From [Actinomadura] parvosata subsp. kistnae (GTDB lineage: Bacteria; Actinomycetota; Actinomycetes; Streptosporangiales; Streptosporangiaceae), in the NCBI RefSeq assembly GCF_900323885.1, contig NZ_OOHJ01000018.1, positions 620,001 through 684,000 on the forward strand: DNA of 64,000 nt. The letters are read 5' to 3'. Both the position numbers and the translations under genes were made by a program. A model generated the notes under the pieces. It did no database searches and had not been told where the DNA came from. It saw nothing but the letters and a program-made list of their open reading frames with translations. This document shows positions 24,251 through 32,771 of this stretch, piece by piece; positions within the stretch are counted from its first letter, which is position 1, and every line of letters starts with the position of its first letter.

Positions 24251-24328
24251 CAAGAACCGGCGCCGGCTCCGACACCACACCCCGGAGAACCGTGCCCGGC
24301 CGAGCAGGGACGCACCGCCCCTTGCTGT

Positions 24329-25546
24329 TCACGGCGTGGACAGGGCCTCGGTTGGGGAGAGGCGGGAGGCGCGGATGGCGGGGTAGAGGCCGGCGATGGC
24401 GCCGATGAGGAGGGTGGCGGCGAGGCCGCCGGCCGTGGCCCAGGCCGGGACGACCGAGGGCCAGCCGCTGTAGAGGGCGTACCCCATCGTGACGCCCGTC
24501 CCCAGCAGGACGCCGCCGGTGCCTCCAAGTGCCGACAGCAGGAGGGATTCGGCCAGGAACTGGGTTCTGATCTGTCCCCGCGTCGCCCCGAGTGAGCGGC
24601 GGAGGCCGATTTCGGCGCGGCGTTCCAGGACGGAGATGACCATGGTGTTGGCCACGCCGACCCCGCCGACGAGCAGGGCCACCGCGCCCACGCCCAGGAG
24701 GAGGTTGGCGAAGGCTTGGCTGGTGGCCTGCTTGGCGGCCAGGGCGTCGGACGGGCGGGAGATGTCGACCTCGTTGGGCGCCTCGGGGTTGGCGGTGCCG
24801 GCCAGCACCTGGCGTACGGACTCCAGCTTGGCTTCTTCTGAGCGGGTGTAGAGGGTGGTCGGGTGGCCGTCGAAGCCGAGCCGGGACTCGGCGACGGGCC
24901 AGCCGACGAGGACGCCGCTGTCCAGCTCGGTGGCCAGTGCCACGGGCTCCAGGACGCCGACGACGGTGAAGCGGATGCCGCCGACGATGATCTGGGTGTC
25001 GGGGCCGGCGGCGCCGATGCCGAGCCGTTGGGCGGTGAGGGAGCCGATGACGGCGGCCGGGTAGCGTTCGGTGGCCGCGTTCAGCCAGGTGCCGCTGCGC
25101 AGGGTCGCGCCGACGGTGGCGGGCAGGTCGAGGCGGGCCGCGTACGTGCTGATGCCGCCCGTCTGGGCTTCCGGGATCTGTTCGGAGCGGTAGACCTTGG
25201 CGTCGGCGGCCTTGCCGATGGACGAGACCGCCTGGACGGGCCCGATCCGCTCGATCATGGCTTCGGCGTCCTTGGGGAGCTGGGCGGCCTCGCCGGTGAT
25301 CGTGGAGCCGGCGGAGAGGGTGAGCAGGTTGGTGCCGAGGGCGGAGAGCTGGCGGTCGAGCTCGGCGCCCGAGGAGGACGACAGCCCGACGACGCCGACC
25401 ATGGCGGCGATGCCGATGGCGATGCCCAGCGCGGACAGGAACGCCCGCAGCGGCCTGGTGCGCAGGCCGACGGCGCCCACCCGCATCACGTCGGCCGCCC
25501 GCATCCTGGCGGGGGACAGCCGGGGCCGCTGGATGGCCACCATCAC
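24329..25546 (-). CDS. MacB-type ABC transporter permease (FtsX domain)
   Basis: A 405-residue permease: first transmembrane helix at about residues 32-55 (FLSALGIAIGIAAMVGVVGL), a long extracytoplasmic MacB-like domain, then three helices in the C-terminal FtsX region (NLLLGVGAVALLVGGVGVAN, the switch motif RRAEIGLRRSLGATRGQI, LGTGVTMGYALYSG, LAATLLIGAIAGLYPAIRAS). Start overlaps the ATPase stop (GTGA). With the ATPase and adaptor it forms a MacAB-like mechanotransmission exporter, probably of a peptide, antibiotic or lipid. Confidence 0.92.
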   Translation of the reverse strand: MMVAIQRPRLSPARMRAADVMRVGAVGLRTRPLRAFLSALGIAIGIAAMVGVVGLSSSSGAELDRQLSALGTNLLTLSAGSTITGEAAQLPKDAEAMIERIGPVQAVSSIGKAADAKVYRSEQIPEAQTGGISTYAARLDLPATVGATLRSGTWLNAATERYPAAVIGSLTAQRLGIGAAGPDTQIIVGGIRFTVVGVLEPVALATELDSGVLVGWPVAESRLGFDGHPTTLYTRSEEAKLESVRQVLAGTANPEAPNEVDISRPSDALAAKQATSQAFANLLLGVGAVALLVGGVGVANTMVISVLERRAEIGLRRSLGATRGQIRTQFLAESLLLSALGGTGGVLLGTGVTMGYALYSGWPSVVPAWATAGGLAATLLIGAIAGLYPAIRASRLSPTEALSTP

Positions 25547-26253
25547 GCCACCCCTGATTCCACGGGTTCCGACGGCGTGAAGGCCGAGTCGGAGATGATC
25601 TGGCCGTCGCGCATGCGGACCTGCCGGGGCAGGCTGGCGGCGATCTCCCGGTCGTGCGTGATGATCACGATGGTGGTTCCTCCGGCGTTCAGCTCGTGCA
25701 GCAGCTCCATCACTCCGGTGCCGGAGACGGAGTCGAGCGCGCCGGTGGGCTCGTCGGCCAGCAGCAGCGGCGGCTCCCCCGCCACCGCCCTGGCGATGGC
25801 GACGCGTTGCCGTTCACCGCCTGACAGCTCGTGCGGCTCGTGGTCCATGCGGTGCTCCAGCCCCACGCGTTTCAGCGCCGCCGCCGCGCGGCGGCGGCGT
25901 TCGGCCCTGCTCAGGCCGGTGTAGACGAGGCCGTCGGCGACGTTGTCCAGCGCCGGGACCTTGGCAGCCAGGTGGAAGGACTGGAAGACGAACCCGATCG
26001 TGGTCGCCCGCAGCGCGGAGAGCTGGTTGTCCGACAGCTTCGACACGTCGTACCCGTCGATCTCGATCGTCCCGGACGACGGCCGGTCGAGCGTGCCGAC
26101 CACGTTGAGCATGGTCGACTTGCCGGACCCGGACGGGCCGACGATGGCGACCAGTTCGCCGTGGTCGATGCGCAGCGACACCTCCTTCAGCGCGGCCACC
26201 CCGCCGGGATACGTCCTGGACACCTCGTGCAGGGAGATCATGGGATACGTCAT
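25543..26253 (-). CDS. MacB/LolD-type ABC transporter ATP-binding protein
   Basis: A 236-residue ATPase with Walker A GPSGSGKST, Q-loop FVFQSFHL, signature LSGGERQR, Walker B LLLADEPTGALD and H-loop ITHDRE. Length and the LDxxSG linker fit the MacB/LolD group, which pairs with FtsX permeases. It overlaps the permease by 4 bp and the adaptor stop by 4 bp, so all are expressed together. Confidence 0.95.
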   Translation of the reverse strand: MTYPMISLHEVSRTYPGGVAALKEVSLRIDHGELVAIVGPSGSGKSTMLNVVGTLDRPSSGTIEIDGYDVSKLSDNQLSALRATTIGFVFQSFHLAAKVPALDNVADGLVYTGLSRAERRRRAAAALKRVGLEHRMDHEPHELSGGERQRVAIARAVAGEPPLLLADEPTGALDSVSGTGVMELLHELNAGGTTIVIITHDREIAASLPRQVRMRDGQIISDSAFTPSEPVESGVA

Positions 26254-27380
26254 TTCGGCATCCCCACGGTCATGCCCTCGCTCAGCCCGTCCCCCTTGAC
26301 CTCGACCCGGCCCCCGGCGAACAGGCCCGTCTCGACCGCGATGTAGCGGGACCGGCCGCCTTCGATGACTTCGAGGCCGAACCCGCCCTCCTGCAGCGCG
26401 ACCAGCGCCGCCACCGGAACGGTCAGCACGTTCTTGCGTTGCGAGGCGGTGAACGTCACGTCCACCGACGCCTTGTCCAGCCCCCGGGCCGACTTGGCGT
26501 TCCCGATGGAGACCAGCGCCTCCACCCGCGTGTCCGGATCCTCCTGCCCCTCACCCGGGACGATCACCGTGGCCACCTCGGTGACCTTGCCCTTCACGCT
26601 CTTGCCGTCCGGCAGCGTGACCTCGACCTTGGCCCCCTTCCTGGCCATCCGCTGGTCCTCGGCCTCCAGCTCCACCGTGATCACCTTGTCGGTGCCCGTG
26701 TACGTGAGCACCTTCTGCCCCGGCTGGGCCGGCGAGCCCTCCTCGGTCTCCAGGCTCTCCACCCGCACCCTGCCGGGCGCGAAGACGACCTGGCCCAGCT
26801 TGACCACGCCGGTCTCGGGCAGGCCGCGATCCTCCTGCCACTCCAGCACGGCCTCGTACGTGTCGTAGGTGAACTCGTCGTCCACCGTGAAACCGTCGTA
26901 GCCGAGCTTGCTCAGGTTGCGCTCCAGGCTCTCGACGTCCTTGCCCTCCACGCCGATCTTCAGGTCACGGTACGCGGGCGTGCCGCCGTACATGAGCGTC
27001 ACGGGGTCGTTGTCCAGCCGGTACAGCGACTTGCCCCGGGTGATGGTGGCACCGCTGTCGGGCAGCCACGTGATCGTGCCGGGCTGGCGGGCCACGGCCG
27101 AGGTCACCGGGCCGTAACCCAGCTCGCCGTCCGCGTCCCGCGTGTCGTTCAACGTCTGCCTGGTCACCGTCGTGGTGGCCGGGGGCAGCGCGCCCGCCGA
27201 GGCGGTCGGGCCGGCGCCGCCTTTCAGCAGGTCCGCGCTGTTGACCGCGACGAACCCGCCGCCCGCGGCCGCCGCCACGACCAGGAGCGCGGCCACCAGC
27301 CGGCCCTTGCCACGGCGGCGGCGCTGCCGGGGAGGCGTGGCCTCCGGCTCCGCTTTTCCGTCGATGGTGGCCATACCCAT
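26250..27380 (-). CDS. HlyD/MacA-like adaptor with peptidoglycan-binding-type domain
   Basis: A 376-residue protein with a basic N-terminus (RQRRRRGKGRLV), one transmembrane helix (AALLVVAAAAGGGFVAV) and an extracytoplasmic part. Residues about 150-205 (GVEGKDVESLERNLSKLGYD, YDTYEAVLEWQEDRGLPETG) match a peptidoglycan-binding helical domain. The C-terminal half has the beta-barrel/MP domains of membrane-fusion proteins, ending GLSEGMTVGMPK. It links MacB-like transporters to the cell envelope in Gram-positives. ATG at 27380 overlaps the upstream stop by one base (TGATG) with GGGAGG before it. Confidence 0.87.
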   Translation of the reverse strand: MGMATIDGKAEPEATPPRQRRRRGKGRLVAALLVVAAAAGGGFVAVNSADLLKGGAGPTASAGALPPATTTVTRQTLNDTRDADGELGYGPVTSAVARQPGTITWLPDSGATITRGKSLYRLDNDPVTLMYGGTPAYRDLKIGVEGKDVESLERNLSKLGYDGFTVDDEFTYDTYEAVLEWQEDRGLPETGVVKLGQVVFAPGRVRVESLETEEGSPAQPGQKVLTYTGTDKVITVELEAEDQRMARKGAKVEVTLPDGKSVKGKVTEVATVIVPGEGQEDPDTRVEALVSIGNAKSARGLDKASVDVTFTASQRKNVLTVPVAALVALQEGGFGLEVIEGGRSRYIAVETGLFAGGRVEVKGDGLSEGMTVGMPK

Positions 27381-27907
27381 CAAGAACCTCCCAGGCCGGC
27401 GTCAGCGGACTCCTTCTGGCACTTCTCCTGCGCGGACTTGAAGTCGGGGTCCTCGCCGACCTCGGGCGTGATGCGCATCATGCCGCCCTCGGGGTCGGGG
27501 TAGGCCTCGACGCCGTTGTCGCGCATGCACTGGGCGAGCTTGCGCATGTTCTCGGCCTGCTTGGGGTCGCCGCCGCCCTGCCGGGTGCCGCTCGGGGCGT
27601 ACTGCTTGCACGCCTCCTGCGCCGCCTGGACCTTCTCCTGCGGGGTGTTCTTGTCGAACTTCATCATCACCCGGCCGTCAGGCTCGGGGTCGGGCATGTC
27701 GATGCCGTTCTCGCGCATGCACTGGGCGTACTTCAGGCCCTTGGCCTGCGGGTCCTCGGACGGTTTGGCGCTGGCGGCGGCCTGGTTGCCGGTGCCGCTC
27801 ACCGAGGCCACGTCGGACCCGCCGGTGTCGCCCGAGCCGCAGCCGGTCAGGAGCAGGGTGAGCGCGAACGGTGCCGTGACCAGCGCGCTGAGGACGTGTC
27901 GTCGCAT
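27380..27907 (-). CDS. Lipoprotein heading the MacAB-like operon
   Basis: A 175-residue lipoprotein (signal ALVTAPFALTLLLTGCGSG, acylated Cys near residue 23). The mature part contains two related units: KYAQCMRENGIDMPDPEP and KLAQCMRDNGVEAYPDPE, each with one Cys, followed by a Met-rich or acidic stretch (VMMKF, GGMMRITPE) and another Cys (EACKQY, EKCQKE). I do not know the function of this family, but such proteins recur at the head of actinobacterial MacAB-like operons; a substrate-capture or sensing role is inferred. Divergent from a two-component system. Confidence 0.75.
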   Translation of the reverse strand: MRRHVLSALVTAPFALTLLLTGCGSGDTGGSDVASVSGTGNQAAASAKPSEDPQAKGLKYAQCMRENGIDMPDPEPDGRVMMKFDKNTPQEKVQAAQEACKQYAPSGTRQGGGDPKQAENMRKLAQCMRDNGVEAYPDPEGGMMRITPEVGEDPDFKSAQEKCQKESADAGLGGS

Positions 27908-28028
27908 GGAAACTCTCCTCGTCGGGGTGAACGTCGTTCGAGGGGAGATGCAATAGGGGACGGTGTTTCCTCAGCGTTTCCGTCTCGGCGCCGCCTCCGC
28001 ATCGGCAAGTTGTCGTCGGGTAGGCGGC

Positions 28029-28095
28029 ACCGGGCAGCACCGAGCAGCACCGAGCAGCACCGAGCAGCACCGGGCAGCACCGGGCAGCACCGGGC
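28029..28095. repeat. 10-bp tandem repeat in the ABC/two-component divergent promoter
   Basis: Six contiguous units of CG(G/A)GCAGCAC (28031-28090) with partial units on each side, in the 331-bp gap 27908-28238 between the efflux operon and the response regulator. The 10-bp phase places every copy on the same face of the helix. The rest of the gap shows no gene or clear hairpin. Confidence 0.85.
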
Positions 28096-28238
28096 GGGCG
28101 TCGCCGGGCAGGCAGAACCGGGCGGCCCCGTTCTGTTGAACGGCACGCTCCCCGGCCGCCATCCGCGGCTTATCCGGAGCAAATGCCCCGTCCGTCACAC
28201 TCGGCCTTGTAAGCGGATGGAAGGGCCTGAGATACGCC

Positions 28239-28895
28239 ATGCGGGTGCTGGTGGTTGAGGACGAGCCCATGCTCGCCGACGCGATTGCCGAGTGGCTGCG
28301 CGAGGAGACGCACGCGGTCGATCTGGCTCACGACGGCGAGGCCGCGCTGGAGCGGATCGCGGTCAACGACTACGACGTGGTCGTGCTGGACCGGGACCTG
28401 CCGCGCGTGCACGGCGACGAGGTGTGCCGGGAGATGGTGGCCTCGGAGTGCGACGCGCGGGTGCTGATGCTCACCGCCGCCGCCCAGCTCGACGACCGGG
28501 TGACGGGCCTGTCCATGGGCGCCGACGACTACCTGACCAAGCCGTTCGCGTTCCCGGAGCTGGCCGCCCGGGTGCTGGCGCTGGGGCGGCGCTCGCGGCC
28601 CGCCGCGCCGCCCGTGCTGCGCCGCGCCGGGATCACGCTCGACCCCGCGCGGCGGGAGGTGTTCAGGAACGGGCGGTTCGTCCCGCTGTCGAAGAAGGAG
28701 TTCGCCGTCCTGGCCGAGCTGCTGCGCGCCGACGGGAACGTCGTCTCCGCCGAGCAGCTCCTGGAGAAGGCGTGGGACGAGAACGCCGACCCGTTCACCG
28801 GGGCGGTCCGGCTCACCATACTCAAGCTGCGCCGCAAGCTCGCCGACCCGCCCGTCGTGGAGACCGTGGCGGGAGTGGGGTACCGGATCGCGTGA
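28239..28895 (+). CDS. OmpR/PhoB family response regulator
   Basis: A 218-residue regulator. Receiver domain with acidic pair VVEDEPML, phosphoacceptor Asp in VVLDRDLPRVHGD (about residue 51), Thr in MLTAAAQ and Lys in YLTKPFAFPELAAR. C-terminal winged helix with LSKKEFAVLAELLRADG and AVRLTILKLRRKL, ending VAGVGYRIA. Its stop overlaps the GTG of the histidine kinase. The divergent MacAB-like operon is its likely target. Confidence 0.95.
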   Translation: MRVLVVEDEPMLADAIAEWLREETHAVDLAHDGEAALERIAVNDYDVVVLDRDLPRVHGDEVCREMVASECDARVLMLTAAAQLDDRVTGLSMGADDYLTKPFAFPELAARVLALGRRSRPAAPPVLRRAGITLDPARREVFRNGRFVPLSKKEFAVLAELLRADGNVVSAEQLLEKAWDENADPFTGAVRLTILKLRRKLADPPVVETVAGVGYRIA

Positions 28896-30124
28896 ACCTC
28901 CTGCTGTCCTCACTGCGCAGCCGGGTCCGGCCCACGCTGCGGCTGCGGCTCACGCTCGTGTACGGCGCCGTGTTCCTCCTGGCCGGGCTGGTCCTGCTCG
29001 GCGTCACGTACCTGCTGTTCCAGCAGCAGCTCGTGCAGACCTTCGACGACCGGTACGCCTCCCCCGCCGAGCCTGGCCGGTTCAAGCAGCTGCTCATCAA
29101 GCAGGACGGCGTCACCCTCTACGGCGACGCCGCCATGGAGTGGCTGTGGCGGCAGCAGCAGGAGCTGCGCGACGCCGCCGTCACCTCGCTGCTCACGCAG
29201 GGGGCGATCGCGCTCGTCGCGGTCGGCGGCGCGGCCGTCGGGCTCGGCTGGTGGGTGGCCGGACGCGTGCTGGCCCCGCTGCACCTCGTCACCGCCACCG
29301 CCCGCAAGATCGCCGCCGCCCCCATGGCCGAGCGCGGCCTGCACGAACGCATCGCGCTGCGCGGGCCCGCCGACGAGGTCAAGGACCTCGCCGACACCTT
29401 CGACACCATGGTGGAGCGGCTCGACCACTCCTTCGACGGGCAGCGCCGGTTCGTCGCCAACGCCTCCCACGAGCTGCGCACGCCCCTGACGCTCAACCGG
29501 GCGCTGGTCGAGCTGGCCATGCACCGGCGTACCGCCTCCTCCGACGTCAAGGAGCTGGGCGAGAGCCTGCTGGAGATCAACGCCCGCCACGAACGCCTGA
29601 TCAGCGGGCTGCTCCTGCTCGCCAGGTCCGAGCAGGAGGTCGCCGACCGCTCGCCCGTCGACCTGGCCGACATCGTCACCCACGTCACCGCCCAGACCGC
29701 CGACCAGGCCGCCGACGCCAAGATCACCGTGTACGAGGTCGTCGCGCCCGCCCCGACCACCGGCGACGCGCTCCTGCTCGAACGCCTCGTCCACAACCTC
29801 GTGGAGAACGGCATCCGCTACAACCTCGACGACGGCACCGGCTGGGTGCGGGTCGTCAGCCGCACCGTGTCAGGCGACAAGGTCGAGGTAGAGGTCAGCA
29901 ACACCGGCCCCGCCGTACCGCCGTACGACGTGCCGCTGCTGTTCAAGCCGTTCCACCGGCAGGCGGGCGAACGCGCCGTCACCGGCACCAGCGCCGGGCT
30001 GGGCCTGTCGATCGTACGGTCGGTGGCGATCGCCCACGGCGGCGACGTGCGAGCCCGCCCCCGCGACGGCGGCGGCCTCATCGTGGCGGTGTCGCTGCCC
30101 CGCGCTACCGACCGCTCCTGGTGA
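28892..30124 (+). CDS. Sensor histidine kinase
   Basis: A 410-residue two-helix membrane kinase: TM1 about residues 20-40 (LVYGAVFLLAGLVLLGVTYL), a short extracellular loop of about 60 residues, TM2 (AIALVAVGGAAVGLGWWVAG), HAMP, dimerisation box FVANASHELRTPL with the phosphorylated His near residue 198, then N box LVHNLVENGIRYNLDDG and G2 box SAGLGLSIVRSVAIAHGG. GTG start overlaps the regulator stop by 3 bp. The small extracellular loop suggests sensing of a membrane-associated or envelope stress signal. Confidence 0.94.
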   Translation: MNLLLSSLRSRVRPTLRLRLTLVYGAVFLLAGLVLLGVTYLLFQQQLVQTFDDRYASPAEPGRFKQLLIKQDGVTLYGDAAMEWLWRQQQELRDAAVTSLLTQGAIALVAVGGAAVGLGWWVAGRVLAPLHLVTATARKIAAAPMAERGLHERIALRGPADEVKDLADTFDTMVERLDHSFDGQRRFVANASHELRTPLTLNRALVELAMHRRTASSDVKELGESLLEINARHERLISGLLLLARSEQEVADRSPVDLADIVTHVTAQTADQAADAKITVYEVVAPAPTTGDALLLERLVHNLVENGIRYNLDDGTGWVRVVSRTVSGDKVEVEVSNTGPAVPPYDVPLLFKPFHRQAGERAVTGTSAGLGLSIVRSVAIAHGGDVRARPRDGGGLIVAVSLPRATDRSW

Positions 30125-30407
30125 GCAACCCGCGCAACTCCTCGTGCAGCCGCCCGGGATCCACGCTCACGATCTCGTACGCCGCCACGCCCGCCACCGC
30201 GAACGGATCCTCAGCCGCCACCCGCTCCACCCGCTCCCTCGGCCCGGTGGCCAGGATGACCCCGCCGAGATCGTCGGGGACGGTCTGACCCGACAGCAGG
30301 AACGTACCGTCGGCATGGTGCCGCTCCAGGTAGGCCACGTGGCCCGGCACGTGCGGGGTCACTTGGTCGGCAGGGACGGTGTAGCGGACGAGTAGTACGT
30401 GGAGCAC
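30105..30407 (-). CDS. YCII-related domain protein
   Basis: A 100-residue YciI-like protein: LHVLLVRYTVPADQVTPHVP, HVAYLERHHADGTFLLSGQT, then GGVILATGPRERVERVAAED and PFAVAGVAAYEIVSVDPG. The His in RPxHxxYL-like position (PGHVAYL) is the conserved residue of the family. GTG start with AAGGAAG upstream. Its 3' end overlaps the convergent histidine kinase by 20 bp. The preceding MFS gene is on the same strand with only 4 bp between, so they are probably co-transcribed. Confidence 0.85.
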   Translation of the reverse strand: MLHVLLVRYTVPADQVTPHVPGHVAYLERHHADGTFLLSGQTVPDDLGGVILATGPRERVERVAAEDPFAVAGVAAYEIVSVDPGRLHEELRGLLTRSGR

Positions 30408-30411
30408 GACG

Positions 30412-31944
30412 TCATTCTTCCTTGTATAAGGGGGAGGCGGTTTCCGAGGCCGGCACCTCCTGCCCGCCCGACCGCGGATCTTGTCGCGCGATCGTGCGGG
30501 ATCCGTCCCGTGAAGGCGGAACTTGATGCGTGACCGTGTCGGGATCCTCGCCCGACCGCAGATCTTGTCGCGTGGCCGTGCGGGAATCTTCGCGCGCAGA
30601 CCGGCCGGGGAGCGTGCGCCGGTGCGACCGGCCGTTCTCCTGCCGTCCCGCATGAAAAGTCGCACGAACGCGCCACACCGCTGGCACCGACAGCGTGGCC
30701 AGCGTCAGCAGCACGGTGAACGCGGCGCAGACCACCAGCACCGGCCCACTGCCGAACGCGGACGCCGCCGGGCCGGCCAGGCCCATGCCGAGCGGTGCGG
30801 CCACCAGCGACCCCAGCATCGTCACCGAGGTCGCCCGCGCCACGAACTCCTCCGGCACGTGCTGCTGCACGACGGTGGTCTGGAGCACGTTGTAGACGAC
30901 GAGCTGCAGACCGGCGGCGGCCCCCGCCGGCACCAGCAGCCACAGGCCGGCGGGCACGGCGAGCAGCGCCGGGAGCGGCGCCATCAGCAGGAAGGCCAGC
31001 AGCGCCGCGACCATGGGACGTCCGGGGCGCCACCGGGTGCCGAGCAGGCCGCCGGCCAGCCCGCCCACCGCGTACGCGATGCCGATCGCCGACCACGCCG
31101 GAGCGCCGCCGAGCTGCCGATCCGCGACATAAGGGCCGAGCACGAGGATCGGCGAGACCACGACCGCGTTGCCGAGGGCGATGTGCACGATCCACACCCA
31201 CAGCCAGGTGTGCCTGCGCACCTCGGCGAGGCCGCCGCCGATGCTCGCCAGCAGGCCCCGGGTCGGCGGCGGCCGGCCGTTCGTGATCGTGCGGGGCAGT
31301 AAGGCCAGGAAGCCCGCGCTCACCAGGAACGTCAGCGCGTCGATCAGCACCGCCCAGCCCGGCCCGACCAGCGCCACCAGCGCTCCCGCTGTCCCGAGCG
31401 CCACGATGGAGGTGGCGCTGCGGGAGATCGAGATGAGCGAGTTGGCCGCCTGGAGGTGCTCCCCCCTCGCTAGCGAGCCGATGAGCCCCACGGCCGCCGG
31501 GTTGAAGAACGCCGACCCCGCCCCGGCGGCGAGCTGCAGGACCACGAGCATCCAGATCTGCGCGGTGCCCGTGATCAGCAGCACCGCCGTGACACCGTGC
31601 GCGGCGAAACGGACCAGGTCGGCGAGGAGCATGATCGTGCGCCGCGAGTACCGGTCACCTGCCGCCCCGCCGACCAGCGTCAGCACGATGACGGGCAGCC
31701 GGGTGCTGAGCACGACGATGCCGAGGTCCACCGGGGACCCGGTCAGGTGCAGGACGGCGAACGCGAGCGCGAGCGGCGTCAGCGAGTCGCCGAACGTCGA
31801 GGCCGTCTGGCCTGCGAAGTAGCGGCGGAAGTCGCGGATCGCCAGTGGTCTGAAGATGACGCGTGCCCCTTTCCTGCCCAGATCCTCGTACGGGTCGTCG
31901 AGCCCGTGCAGGCGACCGCGGCCGGGCCGGCACAGACTGCTCAT
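30412..31944 (-). CDS. MFS transporter with a repeat-derived C-terminal tail
   Basis: A 510-residue permease of the enterobactin-exporter/macrolide efflux-like MFS group: RPLAIRDFRRYFAGQTASTF and GGAAGDRYSRRTIMLLADLV (loop 2-3 motif) open the protein, and about 12 helices follow up to residue 425. The last 85 residues are hydrophilic and Arg-rich with a 14-residue repeat (ATRQDLRSGEDPDT, ARQDPRSGG), encoded by a DNA repeat at 30471-30596; this tail is probably non-functional or recent. The start is uncertain: ATG at 31944 has GAGGG upstream, but the conserved part begins 30 codons later without a standard start codon. Confidence 0.82.
   Translation of the reverse strand: MSSLCRPGRGRLHGLDDPYEDLGRKGARVIFRPLAIRDFRRYFAGQTASTFGDSLTPLALAFAVLHLTGSPVDLGIVVLSTRLPVIVLTLVGGAAGDRYSRRTIMLLADLVRFAAHGVTAVLLITGTAQIWMLVVLQLAAGAGSAFFNPAAVGLIGSLARGEHLQAANSLISISRSATSIVALGTAGALVALVGPGWAVLIDALTFLVSAGFLALLPRTITNGRPPPTRGLLASIGGGLAEVRRHTWLWVWIVHIALGNAVVVSPILVLGPYVADRQLGGAPAWSAIGIAYAVGGLAGGLLGTRWRPGRPMVAALLAFLLMAPLPALLAVPAGLWLLVPAGAAAGLQLVVYNVLQTTVVQQHVPEEFVARATSVTMLGSLVAAPLGMGLAGPAASAFGSGPVLVVCAAFTVLLTLATLSVPAVWRVRATFHAGRQENGRSHRRTLPGRSAREDSRTATRQDLRSGEDPDTVTHQVPPSRDGSRTIARQDPRSGGQEVPASETASPLYKEE
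30471..30596. repeat. About 42-bp tandem repeat inside the MFS 3' coding end
   Basis: Three units starting GACCGCGGATCTTGTCGCG (30471), GTGAAGGCGGAACTTGATGC (30511) and GACCGCAGATCTTGTCGCG (30555). A multiple of three in length, they extend the transporter tail in frame. Confidence 0.75.
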
Positions 31945-31948
31945 CAGC

Positions 31949-32430
31949 CGGCCCTCGTCCCCGACGTTCGGGAACACGGACCGGCGGCCGCCCGGCCCCT
32001 CACCCCCGACGTTCGGGAACGCAGACCAGCGGCCCGCCCGGCCCTCGCCCCCGATGCACGGGGAACGCAGACCGGCGACCGGCCGGCCCTCGCCCCGATG
32101 CTCGGGGCGCTGACCGGCGGCTGCCCGGCTCCGCCCCCAGATGGCAGGACGTCGGCCGGTAGCTGCCCGGCCCTCACCCCGATGTTGTGGGACGACGACC
32201 GGCGACTGCCCGGCCCCTGCCCCGAGATGGCGGGACATCGGCCGGTGACAACCCGGCTCCGCCCCCGACATGGCAGGACGTCGGCCGGTGGCTACCCGGC
32301 CTCCGCCCCCATGACTGTGGGACGCCGACCGGCGGCTGGCCAGCTCTTGCCTCCCACATGGCTGGGCACGGGCTGGACCGGCTCTCCGGCCCTCGCCCCG
32401 CCGGTGTGGCGGGACGCGGGCCGACGAGCT
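31949..32430. repeat. Minisatellite of about eleven 42-46-bp units
   Basis: Degenerate tandem units of the form CGGCCCTCGCCCC-GATG...CGGGACG-CCGACCGGCGGCTGCC fill the space between the MFS start and the SEC-C pseudogene. Unit lengths vary (44, 46, 45, 42, 42, 43, 43, 43, 44, about 45, about 43), which breaks any reading frame and argues against a repeat protein. No spacers, so it is not CRISPR. Confidence 0.85.
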
Positions 32431-32470
32431 CAGGATGGCCACCTTGCCAGGCGCCACCGACAGAATCGGT

Positions 32471-32711
32471 TCACGGCCGGTCGCGGACGTAGTAGTCGCC
32501 GAGAGTGTCGTCGTACCGGCCGGTGGGACGGCAGCAGCGGCGGAAAGCGGCGGCCGGAGCCGCAGGGGCACGGGTCGTTGCCGCCGAGCTTCTCGATCAG
32601 CTCCTTGTCGCGGCCGACGCGCCGGTCGCCGCGCTTGACGTGCGTCTCGCTAAGGGGAACCCCCGGCGGCGCTTGCTGGTCGGCTCAAAAGGACATCTCG
32701 TCGCGGTACAT
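32471..32711 (-). pseudogene. SEC-C metal-binding protein gene with three homopolymer frameshifts
   Basis: Read leftward from ATG at 32711 with GGAGG upstream, the frames join to give MYRDEMSF / EPTSKRRRG / VPLSETHVKRGDRRVGRDKE, LIEKLGGNDPCPCGSGRR, F / RRCCRPTGRYDDTLGDYYVR and a TGA at 32471. That is a complete roughly 79-residue protein with an intact SEC-C zinc motif (CPCGSG..F..CC). Three single-base shifts interrupt it: an extra T in TTTT (32686-32689), a missing G in the GGGGG run near 32661-32665, and an extra T in TTT near 32543-32545. All lie in homopolymers, so base-calling error is as likely as real decay. Confidence 0.8.
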
Positions 32712-32771
32712 GGCGGGCCTCCTCGGTCCGGTGATGAACGGGCGTCACGATAGGCGGTCGGCGCCCAGGTG

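Noticed and set aside
23369..24280. 303-codon leftward frame with repeated RRNANGAQRGCTV-like segments, suggesting a repeat protein
   Set aside because: The repetition comes from the DNA repeat; other frames are open too, and repeat lengths of 174 and 183 with differing flanks do not look like selection on protein. No ribosome site.
30105..30665. Longer reading of the YCII gene (186 residues) with an Arg-rich N-terminal extension
   Set aside because: The extension lies in the MFS gene's repeat region; the conserved domain begins at 30407 with a suitable ribosome site.
31949..32430. Possible CRISPR array
   Set aside because: Units are contiguous and degenerate without unique spacers, and there are no cas genes in the window.
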